NCBI GenBank assembly: GCA_023362775.1
Contig: JALMGJ010000012.1
Coordinates: forward strand, 26,877,001 to 26,941,000
Length of the DNA stretch: 64,000 bases
Source: Charina bottae
Taxonomy: Eukaryota; Chordata; Lepidosauria; Squamata; Charinaidae
Reading direction: 5' to 3'
Made by a program: the position numbers and the translations under genes. The notes beneath the pieces are model-generated. The model saw nothing but the letters and a program-made list of their open reading frames with translations. It was not told the origin of the DNA and searched no databases. Positions 53,226 through 63,716 of the stretch are shown piece by piece. The first letter of the stretch is position 1, and every line of letters begins with the position of its first letter.

Positions 53226-56200
53226 GAATGGTTCGCAATTCGCAGCGCACAAAACCCGAAGCCGCCGGAAATGCCGCCCTCCGCTTAGCGTAAAACTCTG
53301 CCGAAGTTAGCGTGTCCTGCGAATGCAGGTCCTCGCGCTGTAACTGATTCGGGTGCGCGTCTTGTGGGAACGCCTCCTTCGCCCCTTTCCCGGCTCGGAG
53401 TTACAATCCCGCCTCTCTGTAAATTGGCTCACTCTGGTCTCCTCGATCTGGATCTACTTACTTCTGGGTCCTACACACGGCAGACCCCGACTGCACGCCA
53501 AGCCCTGTCCTGGGCGGGGAAGCCGCGGCCCCGCGCAACGCTCGCCAAGCCAAGCGGTCGGGAAGGAGAACGTCTGCACGCGCCCCCTCCGGCTCCCGGG
53601 CGCTGCCCTCGCGCAGAGAGTTCAAGACACCTCTGGGAGGCGGGCGAGGAAGCCCCTGGACCAGCCAGGGAGTCCTTCCAAAGGAAACGTCCTACCAGCC
53701 GCTCCCTGGCGGGCGTGGCTCCCTTCGGTTTTTGGCGAGCACCGCGCCGGGATTAACGCAGGCCAGCATGCAAACTCTGCCCGGACAGGCGCCGGTTGTT
53801 GGGGGTGGAGGGCAAGCTGGGGTTGATGGGAGCTGCAGGCCCAACGCACGGGGAGGGCCGGATCGTAGAGAGCTGCTGCTCCGACTGTTCCTGATTCGGG
53901 TGTGGACGATCCAAGGGAAGCTTCCAGTTCGAAGGGTTCAATGCAATAGTTAAATAGTGTTATTGCTGGACTGGGGAACATGCAGGAAGTCCGGCCCGGT
54001 TCTAAGGTTGGCTTCGCCTGAAAAATGTGTACAGGACACCGTAGTAGTTGGGTTTGCGTATCGCCGTCAGGCGAGTTCGTTGACAGGGATCGCAAAGCCA
54101 CGGCGTCTGCGTTCACAGGACGCGCTAAGCCCCACTCGAGCGAGCCACGGCTTAGCTATATTGCGTGTGAACCAGGTCCCTGCCGGCCTTCTCCGCTTGC
54201 TAACGGGGGGCTGGAATTTCGCCCGTCCTTCGCTTTGTTTCTCTGTCTGGAAGCCAGCGTTTTTGGAACGTGGGAGAAAAGGCCCCCCCTTTTTTTGGCT
54301 GTGCCTTACGTTCTCTTCAATACGAATTAAGCACGCGTACAAGAACGAGCTGAAGAGGGTTGCTGGAAAAAGCCGGGTGTTCCACCGGTCGTGCTTCTCT
54401 CTCCGGATTGCAGCTCAGCCTTCTCCAAATTGGCGCCATCCAGAAGCATCAGACTCCAATTTTCACCAACCTCAACAAGCAGCCAGACCAGCGACGGGAC
54501 TTGTAGTCCATCGCATCTGGAAATTCCTAGTAGGGACCCGCCAGACGGCTCCTTCCGCTTCCCCCCGAAGCTCGTTTAAAGCCAGCGCCAGAAATCCTAA
54601 AGCACACTGCTTCTGACCATGGAGGTTCCATTTAGTTTCTCCTGGCTAATAACGCCAACTAACAAACTTGTACCAATCGAAGAGATTGTCTCCTCCGATG
54701 TCGCCTAGCCGTCGGAACCAGGCCGAACCGGGGCTGGGCGCCTAACACCGCATGTCCCCTGAACTCCGCAACAAAGGAAATAATCCAATAATTACAGAAT
54801 AAACTCGTGCCAACGATACACTTAGCTATGATTAATGCAATCAATTTCCTGGGATTCCACAACATTCTGAGCCATAAAAGAAAGTCACCCGGCTGGGTTC
54901 GCCCAACACGCGAGACTAAAGCGCGGAGGGCGATCGCGTGTCTCAAAGTATCGTGCGAACTCAGCCATGCGAGCACCAAATCCGCTGCTAACCGTACAGA
55001 GCGCCAGTGGATGAAACAGGTGTGCAGAAGGTGTGTGTCCTGGGAGGGGGAAGGACAATGGCTTGCAAAGGAGTGTCTTAAAGAGGCGGGGGGGGGGGGT
55101 ACTTAGCCGGTCATTACATGGCACTGCCGTCCCTCCCCGCGGGCAAGGCAGGGACGACCAGCGCGCCACCAGCGCCAGCTCGCCTCTCCAAGGAGCGCGC
55201 GGAGCCTTCCAGCCCCAGCAAGTGGCGGCGCGTAAAGGGGGTGGCGGAGGAAGGAGGGAGCGGGCTGGAGAGACACAGACATCCGGGCCCTTTGCACATG
55301 CCTGTTCCTCCCCCCCCCCCCCCGGTTTCTAGCCCCTTTGCAGCCGCCACCGCCACAGCCGGGAGGGAAGGAGGCGCGCGCGCAAGCGAGCCAGCTCCGG
55401 CTGCTCAACTTCCGCGCCGGCAGGTGCCGTTCCCGCAGCTGCGAAGCGCTCTCCTCGGCTCCGGCGAGCTGCTGTCACCGCTCGGAGGGGCAGCCAGCCG
55501 GCCGGCCGCCAAATCCGGCAGCTTTGTCCCCGGGAGTCGCTGGCTGGCAGCAGCAGCGGGGGAAGGAAGGAAGGGAGCAAGCCGCGCCGCTTGGAGGCGC
55601 GGCACGGCGACGGAGGCGCTGCGCCCGCCGAGGTGTCCAGGAGAAGGCGAGCCGAAAGGAGCCTCCCACGCGAAGGAGCCTCGGAACCAGCTCGCCCGCC
55701 AGGTGGGTGCCGTGGCCTCTTCCTCGCCTCCCTCAGGTCTTCTCTTTCCGCCGGCGGGGCTTCTCTCGCCGCCGCCGCCGCCTCCGGTCGCTGACAGCTG
55801 CGGAGGGGCTCTCCTGCCGGCGCCGCCGCGCGCTTCGGGGCGAAGGGGGCTTTCAGCGCAGCGGGTCCGGAAGGAGGCGGCCGGCTGGGGCTGGGGCGGC
55901 GATCGGCGCTGGGCGAAGGCTGTCCCTCCGGCTTGCCACGAGCCGCCCCGGCCTGGGAGGGGAGTCTGGGCAGCGCGCCGAGCGGCCAGGTGGCCCCTCT
56001 CCGCCGCCGAGGAAGTTCCTGGCGCGAGAGTTTCCGCGGGGAATCCGGAACGCGCCTCTGGGTGCGCTTCGCCAAGCTTTCTTTTCTCCTTCGGTTTTAA
56101 TTTGCGAGGACGTTGCCGATTGGCGGACAGCGTCGGCTAATGGCAAACTCGCTACTTTTCGAGATGGATTCCGCAAGGTTTTTTTAACTTTTTTCCTCTT

Positions 56201-56400
56201 CTAACCGGGGCGGGAGGAGGGGAAATCCCAGTCCCTACCGGTCCTCCCAAACGCGCGGCAACCCTGCAGGGTAGGCTGGGGATTGCAGAGCTGGCCGGGA
56301 ACTTGAACCTCGGACTTTCACACGACCGCGTCCCTGGCGCGTCGAGGGCTCGGTGCCTTTAACGCGCTCGCCTTCAGTTCTTCGCCAACCCCAAATTGGG
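53226..56400. promoter_or_regulatory. CpG island, candidate host promoter region
   Basis: GC and CpG content rise sharply here against an AT-rich background, highest at about 55100-56050 with many gccgcc, gcgcg and ggcgg runs. No transposable element is recognised inside. This is typical of a vertebrate promoter and first exon. Long open frames on both strands (for example 55118-56140 plus and 55329-56075 minus) follow from few stop codons in GC-rich DNA and show no domain. I cannot name the gene. Any gene on the plus strand would extend beyond 64 kb, or one on the minus strand would lie to the left. Confidence 0.65.
55250..55702 (+). other. Candidate non-coding first exon with splice donor
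   Basis: The sequence cgcccgccag followed by GTGGGT at 55703 fits a 5' splice site, inside the densest part of the CpG island. The start limit is arbitrary. No coding sequence is claimed. Transcript data are required to confirm it. Confidence 0.3.
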
Positions 56401-56811
56401 CATCGCGGTTAATTGGATGAATTCGGCCAACGAGGGCTCGGTTAACCTTGGCTTAGCATGTTGGGCGAGTACAGCCTGAGTCTGAAGCCGCGGGCATTCG
56501 CGGGACGTTTTCCCAAGTCAGTACGCGCTGGATTAGATTGCAGCCAAGCGGAAGATCTCCCATCTTGGCCTGCCTTGAATAAGAAAACCCAGCTTTTCCC
56601 TACCTTTCAGGTGCGCCGACCTACAAAACCCCTGATCCCCAGCAGGATGGGCGCCCTGTGACACTTTCCTGCAGGGACAGAATTTAAACTGAAGATCTCC
56701 GAGGAGATCTTAAAGAAAAATCTAACAAACTGTGGTGAAAATTAAGTGAGAGACTGTAGGGCTCCCGATCTGGGTAAAATCCTGGTGGCGACTAGGTGAC
56801 AGTCAAGAGGC

Positions 56812-56833
56812 GCCCTCTGCTGCCATCTGGTGG
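56812..56833 (-). promoter_or_regulatory. Strong CTCF-like motif downstream of the CpG island
   Basis: The minus strand reads CCACCAGATGGCAGCAGAGG, matching the extended CTCF consensus through its core CCACCAGATGGCAG and the following GCAGAGG. It lies in unique sequence about 0.4 kb from the island edge, a common location for a boundary or promoter-proximal CTCF site. Confidence 0.65.
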
Positions 56834-57774
56834 CCCTCTGGATTGTTGCAGCCTCGCTCTGGCTGCCCTAATTCTGCCTTGCGGAAATTATGGTTTAGCT
56901 GGAAATGTAATTCGTGTGGACCTGTTCTCCAGAGGTGAACAGTCGTCTTCACGTTGGATGTCTTAATCCTTAATCGTGCAATGCTATAAATATGTACTCA
57001 GCAGTATGTTCCACTGAATTCAGTGGATTTTACTCCAAGTGTTACCCTTAAGTCTGAGGGTGGGTTTGCACAACGCGCCAGGACAAAATGGTTATGCTTA
57101 TGGCTTACTGTCTTGCGTGAACCCAGGAAAGCGTGGTTTATTCAATAAACCCTTGGTTGGGCAAGCCATCATTTAGTAGGTTATGTGAACGCAGTCTGTG
57201 ACTTTGATCAATTTGAACAGTTGTTTTTCAATTTGTCTCTTCTGTTAAAAACAACAACACTTTGTTCTGTGAACACAGCCGGAGTCTGAAACCTTGGGCA
57301 TTTGGGGGTGACAAGCATTCTAGTTTTGGGGTGGGGTAAGTGCATTTACCTTAGCTGCTCACAACCTAGATTTGGGTTGTAAGAATTGGTTTTTATTCCA
57401 TTGCTTTGCTAAAAAAAACCTACCTGTGCTTGCTTGGAATAAGCTGCATAAAATACGGTAAAATTTAGGCTTATTCTATATATCTAGGGCATTCTTTTCT
57501 TTCCCCCCCAGCTGCTGCCTTGATTCCAAATTGGGAATAAATCTCTCTTTCTAAATGGCATTGCCATTTGAGCATGTAAATAAATTATTACAGACTTAAT
57601 TTTTTTGGTACAATACCACAACTGCCACTGGAAATGCCACATATTAAGAGCTGTATTCTTTCCTTAGCGTTTTATAAATGCCCCGTTCCTTTACAGTATC
57701 CTGTAAATGTAGGATCTTGTGGTATAGTCCTAGACTTCTTCAGTAAGCATTTTTTTGTGGCGGGGGGAGTGCCT
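56834..57774. other. No feature recognised
   Basis: Apparently unique sequence, possibly the start of an intron if the CpG island drives a plus-strand gene. Confidence 0.4.
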
Positions 57775-58822
57775 TTATTTATTTATTTAATTTATTTTCT
57801 ATCCTGCCCTTATTATTTTTATATCAAGGCAGCGAACATACCTAATACTCCTTCTTCCTCCTATTTTCCCCACAACAACCACCCTGTGAGGTGAGTTGGG
57901 CTGAGAGAGAGTGACTGGCCCAAGGTCACCCAGCCGGCTTTCATGCCTAAGGCGGGACTAGAACTCTCAGTCTCCTGGTTTGCCATTGGCTCTTTCCTAG
58001 GGCTAAGAGTGAGTGACAGGCCCAAGGTCACCCAGCGGGCTTTCATGCCTAAGGCGGGACTAGAACTCTCAGCCTCCTGGTTTGCCATTGGCTCCTTCCT
58101 AGGGCTGAGAGAGAGGGACTGGCCCAAGGTCACCCACCCGGCTTTCATGCCTAAGGCGGGACTAGAACTCTCAGCCTCCTGGTTTGCCATTGGCTCCTTC
58201 CTAGGGCTGAGAGAGAGGGACTGGCCCAAGGTCACCCAGCCGGCTTTCATGCCTAAGGCGGGACTAGAACTCTCAGTCTCCTGGTTTGCCATTGGCTCCT
58301 TCCTAGGCCTGAGAGTGAGTGACTAGCCCAAGGTCACCCAGCTGGCTTCCATGCCTAAGGCGGGACTAGAACTCTCAGTCTCCTGGTTTGCCATTGGCTC
58401 CTTCCTAGGGCTGAGAGAGAGGGACTGGCCCAAGGTCACCCAGCCGGCTTTCATGCCTAAGGCGGGACTAGAACTCTCAGTCTCCTGGTTTGCCATTGGC
58501 TCCTTCCTAGGGCTGAGAGAGAGGGACTGGCCCAAGGTCACCCAGCCGGCTTCATGCCTAAGGCGGGACTAGAACTCTCAGTCTCCTGGTTTGCCATTGG
58601 CTCCTTCCTAGGGCTGAGAGAGAGGGACTGGCCCAAGGTCACCCAGCCCGCTTTCATGCCTAAGGTGGGACTAGAACTCTCAGTCTCCTGGTTTGCCATT
58701 GGCTCCTTCCTAGGGCTGAGAGAGAGCGACTGGCCCAAGGTCACCCAGCCGGCTTTCATGCCTAAGGCAGGACTAGAACTCACGGACTCCTGGTTTCTAG
58801 CCCGTTGCCTTAACCATTAGTC
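57775..58822 (-). repeat. CORE-type SINE with nine 102-bp internal tandem repeats
   Basis: On the minus strand the tRNA-like head (taatggttaaggcaacgggc) is followed by nine copies of a core unit and an L2-like tail (TAAAAATAATAAGGGC, then AAATAAATAAA). Unit spacing measured at ggcgggac is 102 bp, with one 101-bp step near 58560. Because 102 is a multiple of three, open frames with a 34-residue repeat run through it on both strands; these are not genes. The same unit occurs twice in the SINEs at 25.4 and 28.2 kb. Confidence 0.92.
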
Positions 58823-58985
58823 CTGGTGACTTCATGGAAAAATCCATTCTGCTTTCCTGACATTTTTGGAAATGTTTGCTATTGCCTTTTTCTTAGGGCT
58901 GAGAGAAAGTGACCGGCTCAGAGAAGAGCTCAAGCTTTCTGTTCCTAGTCTAGCACTTTAACCACTAGACCAAACTGCCTCTTGA
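58823..58985 (-). repeat. CORE-type SINE, older copy with BovB-like tail
   Basis: The complement runs from gtctagtggttaaagtgcta through agccctaagaaaaaggcaat to tccatgaagtcaccagga, which resembles the BovB 3' end. One core unit only. Confidence 0.6.
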
Positions 58986-59559
58986 CCAATATGCCAGGAG
59001 AAAGATTCTTGCTTTTTCTTTTCTCCAACATCCTATTTTTCTGTGCAGAGAAATGTTGACACTGTTGGAGCAATCAAATAAATGATCCACACTTGCAGCT
59101 TGATGTTATATAGACTTAAGAGGGCTTATATCATAATTTAGTTTTGAACATATAGGCAGATATTTGGATCTTAATGATGGCCAGGATTTGCTTCTTGGTT
59201 GACTGATCCTTAAAAATGACTGAATTTATTTGAAAGTGTTGGGGGGGTTTTTTTCTTTTTTGCGATGAGCTTCACAATTGGCTTCTTACGTAAATACAGA
59301 ATTGCAATTAAAAAGTTGAAGCACCAGAAAACATTATAAAACATAAAAAAACATTATAATGGTTAAAAGTAGTAACAAAAATAATTGGGATACTAGAATA
59401 ACAATTAATGGGAACACTGAGCTCCTTATAATATAATTAAATAAAATAATTTTGCATCTGCCATTTAACATCAACAAAATATACCTTAGTTAGGGTCATC
59501 ACATTAGTCTTGATTTCTGGACATGAACAAATGGGTTGTTTCCAGTAATAACCTGTAAT
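58986..59559. other. No feature recognised
   Basis: AT-rich, with an imperfect acattataaaacataaaaaa duplication near 59330-59355. No gene. Confidence 0.4.
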
Positions 59560-59790
59560 CTTTTAAGGACGTCCCTATAATTTCTCATCCTGTCCATCAC
59601 CTTCTCTGTTGTCTTCTCCTTTTACTTCACTCAGCCTTGCATATTTGTTTTTTTCTAGCCCATCCATTTACATGACATGCCCAAAGTATATGAGTTGCTG
59701 CTTCCTGATCATTGCCTCAGCAAGCAATCAGCCTTTATTTGGTCCAGGACTGGTGGATTAGTTCTTGCAGTCCATGATGTAAGGGAACCA
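59560..59790 (-). mobile_element. RTE/BovB-like LINE fragment, ancient
   Basis: The minus-strand translation contains PVLDQIKADCLL and SYTLGMSCKWMG-like pieces in place of the BovB SILQEIKPDCSLE and KYFGHIMRR. Recognisable only by order and context. Confidence 0.45.
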
Positions 59791-60062
59791 GAGAAATGGG
59801 GAAGGAATAAATAAACCCTTAATCCCCATTTGGAGACTCTCTATAAGATGATCATATGAACCTGTGTTGCAATATATTCCAGAAACGTGAGGTCACTGCT
59901 GACAGGTGGGATCTTCATGCATAAAACCAGGATGCCACTGAATGTCTATTCTTGGGAAAAAGAGTGTTGGGAGACTAGGGTCTTCCAGGTTTAGCAATTG
60001 ACTTCATGAGGACATCTGGTTGGCCAATGGTGGCTGAGTAAGATATCTATTAGATAGTCGCA

Positions 60063-60180
60063 GGAGAGGTGCTGTAGTGGTAGGGTTCCTTGCTTTGCAA
60101 GAAGAAAGCCCAGGCTGAGTGGTCAGCATCTCCAGAAAGCACTGGAAGCCTGGAGAACATCTGCTAGTCAAGATGGACCG
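60063..60180 (+). repeat. tRNA-derived SINE, degenerate
   Basis: ggtgctgtagtggtagggtt and cttgctttgcaagaagaaag are A-box-side features, followed by gcatctccag and ctagtcaagatgga, as in the 9.2-kb SINE. The B-box is eroded. Confidence 0.5.
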
Positions 60181-60658
60181 TGATTCAGATTCAGAATAAG
60201 GAACTTCCTGTGCTTTTCTATGTTCTCTTTTTTCATCTCTGCTGATGGATAGTAGAGTTGAGATTTTGGAAATGAATCGGATTCCAAGGCATCTTGTTTT
60301 AAGCTTCTACTTCTCCTCCTCCCACCATTTCTTCTCCTTCTAATATTGCTTTGGCAATTGCTCTTATTTCCATGTGGGGAATGTGCAAAGGAAGGAGATT
60401 CTGGAAGACACAGCAAACACCCAAGATAAAGCTATATGGAGCCAGTGATGACCTCAGATGAGGCAGGTTGGGGTGAGAGGGAGCAGTCTGGCCATCCCTG
60501 AAATTAATTGAACAATATCCATAATTTAATTGTAGTTAAGGTGAAATATTATTCCCATTATGTTCTGCTGCAGGTTTTCTTTGTCAATCTTCCCTCCTTT
60601 AACCTGGATCCTTGCAGTATTTCAGTTCTTTAGGATCAACTTTGCTAAACCTCAATTG
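60181..60658. other. No feature recognised
   Basis: No supported gene or repeat. Confidence 0.4.
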
Positions 60659-60660
60659 TA

Positions 60661-60867
60661 CAGGTAGTCCTCATTTAGCGACTGCCTCATTTAGTGACCA
60701 TTCATTATGATGGTAATGAAAAAGTAACTTTCCAACCAATCCTTGCATTCATGACCTTCCCAGGTCTGTAAAGCAAAGGAAAGGTGAAGTCAGATGGTAA
60801 GCACCGTCACTGTTTCATTTAACGACCAAGTTGCTGGTCCCAATTGTCACTAAATGAGAACTACTTG
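60661..60867. repeat. Tigger-like (Tc1/mariner) MITE, short old copy
   Basis: CAGGTAGTCCTCATTTAGC and, inverted, AATGAGAACTACTTG ends with flanking TA on both sides; the interior is reduced to about 170 bp. Confidence 0.75.
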
Positions 60868-60869
60868 TA

Positions 60870-62639
60870 TTATGGTTTAGCCATAAAGGTAGCTCATATA
60901 ATACTCCTTCTAGCACACGTTTGACTGAAATCAGGGCAGCATTGTTGCTGGTGTGGCTTATGAAGTAGGATGGTGGGGAAGACCCCTCCCTTTACTTGCC
61001 TGTTGATGCTTATAAGGATATGGGACGTAATACATCCCTTAGCCTGGAGCAAAGTGCATCCTTTGTGCCATGTGTGTTATCCAGCATCCAGATGCCTTTT
61101 TAAAGCAGTGTGTCAAATTGGCCTCGTACTCCTGGGCCAGTTACTTTGGGCATGATGTCCAGAGGGTTACATTCAGTGAATGGCACCTAAATCTCACTCC
61201 TGTCTGGGAACATTGAAAAATGGGCATTCAGGCCCGTGTTTTTATCTTTCTGAGCAATCAGCAAAGGTAACCTGGCCTTATCTGAAGGCACCTTTCTAAA
61301 TCATGTTTATAGCTTTCTCCTTCATGAACGCCGCAGGCCGCCATATTATAGAAATTAAGGAAAGGCAGAGTTGGGTTCGGTCGGTGTTCCTATCTCTCCT
61401 GCAATGTTTTTCTCCTCTGGCTGAGAGCCAGCACGTCTGCCAGTCGGTAGCTTCGGAGGGCCACCTTCCTACCCGTCTTAGCTCACTGTCCCTTATTCTT
61501 CTGGGTGCCTTCGCTGCTTAATAGCTTTGTGTGAAGGGAAAAACGATAGTTGAGTGAGAACTTTTTCCTTGTAAGGATAACATCTTACAGTGGAAATTGC
61601 AACGTATTCTCCATTAAACATTTGACCAATCGAGTATGTTCAGAAGAGACATTTGGCTCAAGAGAATGATCAGCCCTCTTTCATTGTCTTTTTCTTCCAT
61701 CTCTCAGATTTCACAGCATCCCTCTCCGTGGCATAAGGTAACTTGAAAATATTTGCTTGACTCCTGTAGAATTTGTGTGGAGCACAGCTGTGTGATCTTG
61801 CAACAGACATAGACTGAGCTTGCATATTGAATTAAAAAAGCAAGTAAGTGCACCATTCAACTTTAACATAATAAAAATAAGTATAGATTTGGCACAATCC
61901 ACTCTTCTTGTAAGTGGATGAATTTGTGTACCTAACGATGGGAAAATGGGCAGAGAGATTTTAGTGCAAATGGTAGTGGAAAAGTTATGGGCAATATGTG
62001 GTCTGTGGCAAGGAATTAATCTTTATCAAAAGAAGTGATAATGACTATGTATTAAGAGAGTATTTCTGCCTGCTTAGTTCTTGTGTGTTGGAAATTCAGC
62101 AAATCAACATGCCTCATTTGCATGTAGATGAGTTCATCCCAGGATGCAATTCTCCGTGTCTTTGAGGAAGTTGTTTTGTTGCCACTCCCACTTCCTCCTC
62201 CTCCCTTCGTAGTCAGCTCTCTCTGATTTCTTCCACCAGAGGTGTAGGACGCACGTGCCTGAGCTGCTTCGATCGAGAGGCCATGCCTAGGCCTCAAGCC
62301 CCTTTTCTCCATGCAGCCCTGGCAGCAACATAGGGCCAGGGGTCCTCCTCGTTTAGGGAACCAAAGGAGAATCATTTCTCAACAAAATGGATGTAGCTGG
62401 ACCAATAAATGTAAGAACTCTTTTCTACTTACTTTTTGAACCTACTATGTCTAAGCGTGTGATTCTTTATGCTTGAGTGGGCTAAAAGTGTAAGATTAAG
62501 AACCTGGATCTCTCTAACGTGCTCACTGGCTCTGTTTTTAAACAATATTCTTTTTCTGTGCACGAGCTTATACTACATTATACTAAGCTCTGCTCCATTC
62601 ACTGGTTCTAACAGGCCACTGAATGATCTTCATTGTGTA
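60870..62639. other. No feature recognised
   Basis: About 1.8 kb with no recognised element. Short frames such as 61303-61521 show no domain. It may be intronic or intergenic unique DNA. Confidence 0.45.
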
Positions 62640-63118
62640 AGTCAGGAGAAACTTAAAAGTTGAATGCAATGACAGTGCAGTTCTTAAGAAGTATGTCTGT
62701 AAAACAAGAAAAGAAGAGGTAGGCCAAGTATCAATGGATGCTGAATTAATGTGGTTTGAATGAGTGATCACTATGAATGAAGTCCATTGATATTGATTGG
62801 TCATATAGAAAGAATGAATGAAAGTCAAATGGCAAAGCTAATATATGAAGGAAGATTGAATGGGTCAAGAAGAAGAGGACTGAGAAAGTCTTGGTTGGAT
62901 GGAGTTGATGAACTTCTCAGAAACAGAGCTAAGAAGTCTAAAGAACAAAAGGCAATATATGAAGAAATGGACTCCACTTGAATCCAAGTGTATATGTATT
63001 TGCTGTGTATTTTAATTTTTGTATATTTCTTTGTTTTTGTCTTTTCTTTTAATATTGTTAGCTGCCCAGAGTTATTTATTGAGATGGGCGGCCATATAAA
63101 TTGACTAAATAAATAAAA
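62640..63118 (+). mobile_element. LINE C-terminal fragment, same family as 44.8-48.0 kb
   Basis: It encodes LIGHIERMNESQMAKLIYEG then RLNGSRRRGLRKSWLDGVDE, a LINE C-terminal signature. The preceding 150 bp align with the inverse of about 44950-45220. It ends with ttagctgcccagagttattt and gagatgggcggccatataaa, then AAATAAATAAA. Confidence 0.65.
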
Positions 63119-63145
63119 TTAAACCAAGCTCCTGGCAAAAATGGC

Positions 63146-63272
63146 TTCCACATGACCGTGGAAGCGTCTTCGGACAACTCTGGCTCTTCGGCTAACAAAC
63201 GGAGATGAGCACCGGCCCCTAGAGTCGGACACGACTGCACAATTGTGCGGGGGGAACCTTTACCTTTTTTTT
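63146..63272 (+). repeat. Sauria-type SINE, 3' end
   Basis: catgaccgtggaagcgtctt, gctcttcggctaacaaacgg, CTAGAGTCGGACACGACTG and ggggggaacctttacctt in plus orientation; the tRNA head is missing. Confidence 0.8.
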
Positions 63273-63567
63273 ACCCGGCAAAAAACATCAAACATGGTGT
63301 ATAAGTGTTCCTCGGCTGGGACTGGCCATCTTCAAAGCAACGTAGGGAGATTTGGAGCTGTTGGTGGTGAACAGGAACAGAGGTATACTGGATATAACAG
63401 GAGCTTGGTGGAATGGGTAGAATCAGTGGGATATGGTCATTCCTAGGCACAGATTTTATAGACGGGATAGGGAAGACTCGCTGTAGATGAGGTGCTTTTC
63501 TTTCTATTAAAGAGAGTATAACCATCTTACATTCCAGAAATCCTGGAGGGCCAGATTCTTCCATAAA

Positions 63568-63612
63568 GTATGTATGTATGTATGTATGTATGTATGTATG
63601 TATGTATGTATG

Positions 63613-63669
<57 letters not shown>
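63568..63669. repeat. Compound microsatellite (TATG)n(TATC)n
   Basis: About 11 TATG units switch directly into about 14 TATC units. The MYVCMYV-type frame is an artefact. It adjoins a minus-strand L2 tail. Confidence 0.95.
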
Positions 63670-63670
<1 letters not shown>

Positions 63671-63716
63671 ATTTATCACCACCCATCTCTACAGCAGTAG
63701 ACTCTGGGCAGTTAGT
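63671..63716 (-). repeat. L2-type 3' tail next to a microsatellite
   Basis: The complement of ctgcccagagtctactgctg, then tagagatgggtggtgataaa; the microsatellite replaces the AAAT tail. Confidence 0.7.

Noticed and set aside
53353..54616. 157-219 codon frames at the left side of the CpG island as a host gene
   Set aside because: No conserved domain, overlapping frames on both strands, and no consistent splice structure could be seen.
55118..56140. 340-codon plus-strand ORF and 248-codon antisense ORF in the CpG island
   Set aside because: Overlapping frames on both strands with Ala/Pro/Arg/Gly-rich composition are expected from GC-rich DNA. No domain, and the plus frame crosses the likely splice donor.
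57861..58820. Repeated 34-residue protein on both strands, or a CRISPR-like array
   Set aside because: The 102-bp period is a multiple of three, which keeps frames open. The units are contiguous SINE core sequence without spacers, so this is neither a gene nor a CRISPR array.
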